Origin: Gambelia wislizenii
Lineage: Eukaryota > Chordata > Lepidosauria > Squamata > Crotaphytidae
Length of the DNA stretch: 64,000 nucleotides
Reading direction: 5' to 3'
NCBI GenBank assembly: GCA_030847615.1
Contig: JAUMIR010000001.1
Span: 165,265,001 to 165,329,000 of the forward strand
Within the stretch, counting starts at the first letter, position 1. Each line of letters begins with the position of its first letter. Under the pieces are notes generated by a model. The model did not search any database, was not told the DNA's origin, and saw nothing but the letters and a program-made list of their open reading frames with translations. Position numbers and translations under genes: made by a program. Shown one piece after another: positions 56,824 through 64,000 of this stretch.

Positions 56824-57399
56824 ATGACTAGTCAGGTGAATGCGACAGTCAGAAGCGCCTGTTATCAGCTTCGGCTGATACGCCAGCTGCGCCATTTCCT
56901 GGATGTAAAGGACCTTGAGTCTGTGGTGCACACGCTGGTAACCTCTTGTCTAGATTTCTGCAATGTGCTCTACATGGGGCTGCCCTCATGCTTAGTCCGG
57001 AAACTTTAGTTGGTACAAAATATGGCAGCCAGAGTGGTCTCAGGAACATCTCGGAGAGACCATATAACTCCAGTATTAAGATCTCTCCACTGGCTGCCTA
57101 TCAGTTTCCGGGCCCAGTATAAGGTGTTAGTTATTACCTTTAAGGCCCTAAATGGCTTGGGTCCAACTTATCTCCGGAACCGCCTCCTCCCATACAATCC
57201 TCCCCACGCATTCCGGTCCTCTGGGAGGAATTTGCTTCAGCCACAAAAATCTAGGCTGTCTGCAACCTCCCAGAGGGCCTTTTCGGTAATCGCCCCCAAA
57301 TTGTGGAATGACCTGCCGAACGAGATCCGTCAGATGACAAGCCTGAGTAGCTTTAAAGAAAGCACTAAAGATGGATCTCTTTCAGCAGGCCTTTCCTAA
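56824..57399 (+). pseudogene. L2 C-terminal (thumb) fragments
   Basis: Two frames are separated by an in-frame stop at 57007. The first has VRSACYQLRLI-type sequence (here TVRSACYQL) and CLDFCNVLYMGLPSCLVRKL. The second has VQNMAARVVSGTSRRDHI, LRSLHWLPISFRAQYKVLV and LWNDLPNEIR. These are the standard L2 end blocks. Confidence 0.88.
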
Positions 57400-57659
57400 T
57401 TAGATCCCGGCCTCAGGGGATCCTGGCCTCTTTTAGTCCGCTGGCTATTTATTGTATTTATTGTTTTTAAAGGTGATTTTAGACCGTTGCTTTTAATTTA
57501 CATTTGTTTAATATTTTTTTATGGGGGAGGGTGGGGGTGGGGGTGTTTAGGGATTTTTATCTGTATTGTATTTTAATTTTTGTAAGCCGCCCCAATTGTT
57601 TTAACAGAGGGGCGGGGTATAAATGAATTTTATTATTATTATATTATTATCAATAACAG

Positions 57660-58270
57660 CACTAACACAGTCTCTGACCCTCAGGGTCAGAATCTAAATC
57701 ATGCACCTGTCTGAGACTGAGGTCCAGTGGAGACTCTCAAACTATTTAGGGCTTTTAATATCATCACCTGCATACTGGTAGCCAGTATAATTCCTTTAAG
57801 GGCATGCCATGTGGTTTCTATATGGTACCCTCATAAGCAATTTTGCTGCTGTGTTTTGCATTAGCTGTAGTTGCCACATCATCTTCTGGGGAGGCCCATG
57901 TAGAGCACATTACAGTAGCCTAACTAGGAAGTTACTAGTGCATGTACTACTGTGGTTAGGTTACCAATATCCAGAAAAGGCTGTAGCTGGCAGAGCAGTT
58001 GAAGCAGTCCTAAGCACTCTCTGCCATGGAGTCCACCTAGGATTCCAGTAACAGAGACAGATTTGGAATACTCCCAAGCTATGCCCCTGGTCCCTTAGAG
58101 GGAGTTAGGCCCCATTCAGGTCAGGTTGTTGACCCAATTGCCAGACACACAAACCAACAATCCACAACATTTCCATCTTGTCAGGAATCTATCTCAGTTG
58201 ATTGGCCCTTATCCAGGTCCCTATAGCAGACAGTCCCTGCCGACTCTAATGACAAGGAGAAATAGAAGTG
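57660..58270 (-). pseudogene. Ancient L2-type LINE, 3' part
   Basis: On the minus strand, gtaatgtgctctacatggg near 57895-57915 is the CNALYMG thumb block, and 'tatactggctaccagtatgc' near 57770-57790 is the LYWLPV block. Much decayed; it continues at about 58900-59480. Confidence 0.6.
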
Positions 58271-58274
58271 AATG

Positions 58275-58314
58275 TCATAGAATCGTAGAGTTGGAAGAGA
58301 CCACAAGGGCCATC
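58275..58314 (-). mobile_element. CR1 3' tail fragment (40 bp)
   Basis: The segment catagaatcgtagagttgga then agagaccacaagggccatc is the last 40 bp of CR1, here without further CR1 sequence. Confidence 0.8.
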
Positions 58315-58340
58315 AACATACTGACAGCTCCCAAAACTCA

Positions 58341-58885
58341 GGGTTTGTCTAAATGGTTAAAATAATCCTCATAGAATTATCTTGGAAATCAATCTGTCTT
58401 AATGGAAATCTGCATCGATGCGCCATATTTGGAAAGGGGGGAGCAGGTAAAAACTCCATAAACTGCACCCAGAGAGCCTTTGCGGCTTTTCTCAGAGTTT
58501 TTAAAAAGCTCCGTAGAGAATGCACATGCCTACTTGTTAAGACATTCGCATTTGTATCCCTACACTTTTCCACAGGAGAGGCAGCACAAGCTGATTGGCC
58601 AGACGAGCATGGGGGGGCAGGGCTTGCAAACAGGGCAAGCACCCGCTGCTGCCATGTTGGATTTTCAGCTTAGTGAGTTATCAATTTTTTTATTATATCT
58701 TTTCTTCTCTTTCCTCTTTTTTTCTTTCGTAAATGTGAAATACCACTTGTGCGCACCATGGTAAATGTTTTTTAAATGTTTTTAAAAAAATTTTTAAGTT
58801 TGGCAGCAGCAGGTTTAAAAACGTGAATAATTCACTTGCAACCACCATCTTGGCTAGAGTGCATGCAAAGTTTAGGGTGGCTGTG
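58341..58885. mobile_element. Harbinger-like MITE, right end lost
   Basis: The left end GGGTTTGTCTAAATGG lies after TCA (58338-58340). The interior matches the copy at 52537-53164 in reverse, to 'atgcaaagtttagggtggct' near 58883. The right TIR is absent. Confidence 0.75.
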
Positions 58886-59480
58886 TACCCCACAGCTAAA
58901 TGGAGCTTAACAGGAACCCCCCCCCCATGCTATTCTCTGGAACTAACCCCACAGAAAGGAATGCAATCACTGTGACACAGTTCCTCCTACTCCCAAATGA
59001 ACAAGATACCATGATAAATGGTATCAAAAGCCACTGAAAGATCCAGGAAGATCAAGAGGGTAACATTCCTCCTTTCTTTCACCCAGAGCTCGTTGTCAGA
59101 GTAGCTAAGGCCATTTCAGCGCTGTTCCAGGCTGAAATGGGTTCAGATAATCTGTTTCATCCAACAAAACAGAAGTTGTTCAACCACTACACATTAAAAC
59201 ATCTTGCCCCAAAATGGATATTAACAATGGGTGGTAGTTTTCAAATATCCTTGGGCCCAGGGAGGTCTTCTTCATGAGTGGGCTCACTGCACTTCACAAG
59301 GCAGCAGGTAACTCTCCCTAATATAAGTTAAGCATTTACCACCCCCAGACCTACCCCAAGCAATCCACCTTTGCTAGATTTCAGCCAAGAGGGGCACTGT
59401 TCAAGCATGGTAGAACAAACGGAAGTGTTTTGTCCCCATCATCCGGCTGCACCAAATTAAACTGTTCCCAAGAAACCTGA
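58886..59480 (-). pseudogene. Ancient L2-type LINE, RT part (continues 57660-58270)
   Basis: The segment gataaatggtatcaaaagcc then 'actgaaagatccaggaagat' is, on the minus strand, the motif A block (L-DLSAAFDTI-type) in decayed form. Then 'gaaatgggttcagataatct' (P-FQSGFR-type block) and 'gcccagggaggtcttcttca' (KPSL block) follow in the order expected of an L2 read in reverse. Confidence 0.65.
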
Positions 59481-60828
59481 TGAGACAGCAAACTGAAGTC
59501 TTTGCAGTAACTGCGGCATCAAGGTCTGAATGAATAGAAGCAAATTTCTCCTGAAAGTACTTAACACATGTATTACATCAGGAAAGCAAGAGTTCCATTC
59601 CTAGTCTCTCTGATCCCATTAAGTTCCTCACCCCTTGTCTTTTTGTGCAGCATGTTGATGATAAGATGATCGAGGCACAAATATATATACATGTGTGTGT
59701 GTGTGTGTATTTGTCAACCTCATTGCCACTTAATAGGTAAAATGAAGAGCCCTCACTAAAATCTTTTATTGTACTTTCTCTGTGACAATAGCCACTAGCA
59801 CTCTAGCCATCAACTACTGCTTGGAGATATTCTAGCATGGTGTTCCCCAAACTGTTTGTGTGTGCATCTGTCTGAGAGCACCCATCTATCTAACAGTTCT
59901 TTCTTCTTCACCTTCATCACATTTGGGCTCCCAGAATAGAGAACAATGGAGTGGGAAAGTTTTCATCATTTACATTATACTATTATATTCTGTTTCAATT
60001 ATATGTTGAAATTTTATTGTTAAATCATATATATGATAGTGGTTATGAAAATACATTATGTTGCTATTTTGCCTCATTCCCTATTTCTTTTATAAGGAAG
60101 ATGCTTAAGAAGAGAAAGAGTATTTTCCTTTTTGAACATAAAGAATCTAGTGAGAAAACACAAGGATCAAAAGAGAATATGAAAGCAGAGTTACAGGGTC
60201 TGTTAACAGACACCTATGTACAATGGTGTGATACTGAGTGGGTTACTAGAATCAAGAATCTTGAAGGTAACTTGTACACAGTAACAAAGAACAATTTGGA
60301 AAAGCCACTGTTTTGTAAAGATACACTTTTGAGAATGAATGCTGGAAAATGGCTACATTACAAGCTGAAGCATTAATATTCATGTTTTGACACTATGTTT
60401 GACAACAACAGTGGAGATTAATGTCAGGGTTTAGAACCAGGATGGGGATGTTGCCCTTGTCCTATTCTTCTCCTTTTTAAAGTTCTAGGAAAACAATAGA
60501 TAAACAGGCTTAAACTCTATAAAAGGAAAGAAATGTAACTACTAAAGCAAGCTGCCTAGTCTGTAGTGATGAAAGACTTTGGAAAATCATTCAGACAATC
60601 AAAGATCTAGACATAAAACACTGGGTGAATAAACTGAGTTTGTAACATTCAAGTTTAAGCACTGAACCAAAACTGGGTATGCCTTGAGACTTACTCCTTT
60701 GTCTGCCATTTGGTGGGCCTCTGCACTCTGCAAGTCATTTATATATTCAGATGTGCAAGCTCTTCTGTGGTCTTCAGGAAGCTTTTTATACCATCTGATA
60801 CCATCAATTTCAAAAGGCTTTAAGCATA
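59481..60828. other. Non-coding DNA with an unassigned frame
   Basis: A (TG)n run lies at about 59691-59708. The frame 59951-60376 (141 residues) is noted separately. Confidence 0.5.
59951..60376 (+). other. Unrecognised 141-residue open frame
   Basis: The N-terminal 50 residues are hydrophobic and Tyr/Phe-rich, read from AT-rich DNA. From about residue 51 (60101) it becomes polar: KKRKSIFLFEHKESS, then MKAELQGLLTDTYVQWCDTE and EKPLFCKDTLLRMNAGKWL. A pyrimidine stretch followed by ag (tttcttttataag near 60095) could be a splice acceptor. I recognise no family. It may be chance, an old retroelement piece or a pseudoexon. Confidence 0.25.
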
Positions 60829-61066
60829 CAGTTGGCCCTCCGGATCCACGGATTTTGTATCCATGGATTAAACTACCCATGGCTTGAAAATATCTCTTCC
60901 CCCCCCCCCCAAAAAAAATCCAAAAACCAAACCTTGATTTAGCCATTTTATATAAGGGACATAATTTTACTACACCATTTTATATAATGGCACTTGAGCA
61001 TCCATGGATTTCAGTATCCACAGTGGTTCCTAGAACCAAATCCCAGTGGATATCAAGGGCCCGCTG
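60829..61066. mobile_element. Tigger-like MITE, 238 bp
   Basis: The left end CAGTTGGCCCTCCGGATCC and right end inverting to CAGCGGGCCCTTGATATCC have TA on both sides (60827-60828, 61067-61068). Confidence 0.92.
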
Positions 61067-61165
61067 TACTTAACTTTCTCCAAACTGCATCCATTATAAA
61101 TGTGCTGTATCTATTAAATACAGTGGGGGAGTGAATGATGTGTGACTTTCTTCTTTAAGAGACCT

Positions 61166-61714
61166 GGCTCTTGTCTGCACTGGCCAGAATACTCCATGTT
61201 CTGGCCAGAGTATTCTGTCTCTAGAGCTGCCCTGGATTCCCCCCCCCCCGTTACTTTGTTTTCCATGGTGAGAATGGGCTGCCCTCTCCACACATATGTT
61301 GCACAGTATCAGCAGATGCCTCTGTCATTGATGTCACATGTTGCACTCTCTTAGACCAGAAACGAGGCACACAGCCTTGATCACATGCTGGGGGCTTCAT
61401 TATGACCTTAGAGAGCATGATGCTCAAACCTGTGGAAGTGCCATAGGTGCCCGCTGATACCATACAGTGTGTGTGTGCAAACAGATACCCACTCCCGCCA
61501 TGGGAAACTCCACCCCCCTGCAGGATCAGGTTTTCTCAGCTATTTTAAAATGCAATTTTAAGGGGGGGGTTGCCTCAGTTTCTAGTCAGAACTGACTAGA
61601 TGTTGTCTGGACAGTTCAGACTAGAATAGGGGCCAAAACCCTGTGTCGCCCTAACAGCTGGGTGCAGGAACAGGGGGAGTCTGTTTCGTTTGGCCTGTGC
61701 AGACAAGAAACTGG
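61166..61714. mobile_element. TIR element related to the Harbinger-like family
   Basis: The left part cttgtctgcactggccag and right part ttggcctgtgcagacaag form an inverted pair about 540 bp apart. The inner 'gttgtctggacagtt' matches the fragment at 50791. Exact ends and target duplication were not resolved. No coding capacity was recognised. Confidence 0.6.
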
Positions 61715-62283
61715 TGATTGGAATATTATATTAGCACTTGGAAAATCCCTGTTCAAATCTTTATTCAGTTCTTTATCATCATATCTCAAACTAACCAAAT
61801 CATCCCACTGGCTCTGTGTTAAAGAAAATAAAATGGATGGTGGAAGAAGAATGCTATATGCTACTTTGAGCTCCTGGAAGAAAGGTGTGAAGGGAGGAGC
61901 TTACCACAGTGAATCCACTGAACAATACAGCCACAGGGCCATATAGGGTTCATCTTGTGGCCAGGGAGGGATCTTGACGGGGGAAAGGCAAGGTGAGTGA
62001 CAGATGCACAAAGGTTTGGAATTGTGGGGCCAGCCTGGAGAGGGGATCCATCAGGAAAAAACACAAATGTAATAAACAAGCATCTGACCACCCCCTAAAG
62101 CATAACTGTTCAAAGCAAAGGCTATAGTGCTATAGTTATGATGCACCGGCAAACTGTAGAACTATCACCTTTGTTTACAACACTTATATCATACAAATAT
62201 ATATTTGCCATTTGTCACCCTGACAAAAGCATTTCTACAAGCCAACACAAAGCTTGCTTTATATCTTCCAGTAGCTATGAATT
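61715..62283. other. Non-coding DNA, no feature recognised
   Basis: No motif or repeat seen. Confidence 0.5.
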
Positions 62284-62504
62284 ATTGTATCCATGGATTC
62301 TTTATCCACAGATTCAACCATCCATAGTTTGAAACTATTCAAAATTAATTAATTAATTCCAAGAAGCAAATCTTGATTTTTCCATTTTATATAAGGGACA
62401 CCATTTTACTATGCCACTGTATATAATAGGACTTGAGCATCCATAGATTTTGGTACCCATGGGGGCTCCTGGAACCAAACCCCAGTGGATACCAAGGGCC
62501 CACG
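62284..62504. mobile_element. Tigger-like MITE, left end eroded
   Basis: The right end ataccaagggcccacg is followed by TA. The body has 'ggattcaaccatccatagtt' and 'aggacttgagcatccataga'. The left end is reduced to ttgtatccatgg. An (ATTA)n patch is at 62345-62357. Confidence 0.8.
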
Positions 62505-62924
62505 TACATGCACTCATTACTTATTTGGCCTTTCTGTGGAACAGCTTTTTTTCTACATGGAAACTCCTTCTTTATACATATTATTCTGTTAAAACAGGAT
62601 CTGCCACAGTTTGCCTATACTATACGCTGTTCAAACTGAAGAGTTTACATTTGTTTCTTTCTATGCCATAATTAGTTTTCTGTTCCTTCCAATTTGCTTT
62701 TGAACACCAACATCTTTCTTGCGGTGATTTCCCCAAGATGATTTCTAAATCAGTTAATCTGTCCCTTAAGAAATGTAAATCTCTGTTAAAAATGGTATCA
62801 ACTGAAGTTCAGTGATATCATCTTTGTTACAGTGCAGAAGAATCCTTAAAAAAAGAAAAAAGGTTTCTTAAATTGGTCTTTACTTTGGTTTGGATTTCGC
62901 TTGGAGTTGTTTGACAAAATTCCT
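62505..62924. other. Non-coding DNA, no feature recognised
   Basis: AT-rich, no motif. Confidence 0.5.
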
Positions 62925-63075
62925 CCTGTGGCATTCTGGGGTTTGTAGTGAGGTCTAAGAGCTCTCTGGGTAAGGGTTCTAAATGCCCCTCCTCCCCTAA
63001 ACTTTAAATCCCAGGATTCCACAGGAGGCAGCCATGGCAGTTACAGTGGAATAATAATGCTATAACAGTGTAGTG
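62925..63075. mobile_element. Fold-back MITE, diverged copy
   Basis: It has ctcctgtggcattctggggt and tcccaggattccacaggagg as an inverted pair. It ends in 'taataatgctataacagtgt', a decayed form of the right arm seen at 27640. Confidence 0.6.
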
Positions 63076-63464
63076 CAATAAGGTCCTTAGAGGCATGCAA
63101 AGCTGCTACTTCCCTCTCAGTACACACTTGCCCTGAATATTTGAGAACTGAAATTCCAATAGTATTGCCCAACCCAAGCATATAATACTGTAGTACTGAA
63201 GCCAAATAGCGGGTTGTCAGTTGCATGGCTGTGGTGTACTATGTTGGTCAATTGTAATCTTATGAACAAAAGCAATTATAAAGGTTGGTTTTGTATAGTA
63301 AATATTTCAGTTTTTTCCTTGATGTAAATGGCGAAGGAATTAATAGAGGAAACTCCATGATGGGCCTTCAGGAGTCAACTATTGTGTATTGCTTTACCTT
63401 ACCATCTGGGAACTACTTTCTCTGGATTCCCCACCCATCTTGTAGCCAGTAGTTTTTTTTTTTT
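63076..63464. other. Non-coding DNA, no feature recognised
   Basis: Nothing beyond short frames. Confidence 0.5.
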
Positions 63465-63610
63465 TAATTTTTAGGTATTTATACCCTGCTCTTTAGGCAC
63501 GAAGGCTCTCAGAATGGCTTACAAATCATTAAGCAATAGCACCTACACATCAACACCAATTTTATAGTGCACTAGACACTCTCCAAGCAGTTTCCAATGA
63601 GTGTTAGCTA
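63465..63610 (-). mobile_element. L2-type 3' tail / SINE
   Basis: The segment ggtatttataccctgctctt then gaatggcttacaaatca matches the element at 50329-50470 over its whole length, including 'agcagtttccaatgagtgtt'. Confidence 0.7.
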
Positions 63611-64000
63611 ATTAGTTCCACAGTCATTAAGTTAAAAGATTTATGCATATTTTCTTGAAGTGTTTTTATTCCTATTTGGGCAGTACATTCTAGGTACTTC
63701 TTTTCAATTTATTTCTCATTTTTAAAACAAAAACAAACATACATCTCTTACTTGCCGTACCAGCTATACATTATAGGGAATTACAACTAGAAACCGAGTA
63801 AGTGTATCCCTTTTGTAGGAAATGCCCGCTGTCATCCAAGGCATGGTTCATGATAATATTCATATAAATTATGTTAAACATGTTGCCTCTGTTGAGACTA
63901 TTGCCTTTGATGAAGCATTGTATTACTCATTCACTGATGTAGAATATGCCTGTCTCTCCATCTTTCTGTATAAAACATCAAGGTGTTTCATAATAAGAAT
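63611..64000. other. AT-rich non-coding DNA to the window edge
   Basis: No feature recognised. Confidence 0.55.

Larger units (their letters stand above)
54880..57652 (+). mobile_element. L2-clade LINE, 5'-truncated, best-preserved copy
   Basis: It runs from within the endonuclease to the 3' tail (taagccgccccaatt ... ggggcggggtataaat, then ATT repeats to 57652). The coding region is in five open pieces. Domains in order are endonuclease C-terminal half (54951-55508), linker (55638-55961), RT (56066-56713) and thumb (56824-57009, 57010-57399). Motif order is identical to the L2 at 6415-9100. It is dead through stops near 55506, 56040, 56710, 56822 and 57007. Confidence 0.93.

Overview
The window reads as AT-rich, non-coding vertebrate nuclear DNA, most likely from a squamate reptile. 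The evidence is the repeat mixture: L2- and CR1-clade LINEs, a BovB/RTE-type LINE with a Sauria-type tRNA-headed SINE and detached 3' tails, Penelope-like and DIRS-like remnants, and many hAT, Tigger-like and Harbinger-like non-autonomous DNA transposons. An iguanian lizard is a plausible guess, but the species is inference. I recognise no host protein-coding gene, no structural RNA gene, no CRISPR array and no viral genome. Every long open frame that I can name belongs to a mobile element or to a GC-rich tandem array.

Layout. 0.8-1.8 kb: a TIR element (TIR = terminal inverted repeat; TSD = target-site duplication) carrying a GC-rich tandem array. 3.1-10.4 kb: a deep nest. A minus-strand BovB/RTE LINE is split by a Harbinger-like MITE, by a Sauria-type SINE and by a hAT element; the MITE contains two head-to-head L2 LINEs, and one of these contains another L2-type 3' tail. 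11.3-14.8 kb: a Tigger-like MITE, half a fold-back MITE, a possible LTR, a long hairpin and a SINE tail. 17.2-20.8 kb: Tigger-like ends enclosing a decayed hAT/ZMYM-type protein, which is interrupted by a second TIR element full of GC-rich hairpins. 22.0-23.9 kb: a TIR end, a 70-bp tandem repeat, a Penelope-like 3' end between inverted arms with hammerhead-like motifs, and a DIRS-type recombinase remnant. 27.0-27.7 kb: a second Penelope-like inverted pair. 29.7-32.9 kb: an L2-type tail, an ancient L2 and a BovB tail. 34.3-36.3 kb: a TIR element enclosing a Copia-type gag piece, then a CR1 with a long open reverse-transcriptase frame. 38.2-39.2 kb: a second 103-bp GC-rich array. 40.7-53.2 kb: mainly MITEs and CR1 fragments. 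54.8-59.5 kb: a long L2 and an ancient L2. 60.8-62.5 kb: further MITEs.

Function. Nothing here works as an operon or host pathway. The elements are related as parasites: LINE machinery (L2, BovB) mobilises SINEs or tails with matching 3' ends, and absent transposases presumably moved the MITEs. The items most worth checking are the hammerhead-like motifs in the Penelope arms, the recurrent association of GC-rich tandem hairpin arrays with TA-flanked TIR elements, the Copia-type gag piece enclosed by TIRs, and the Harbinger-like MITE family with TNA target duplications.
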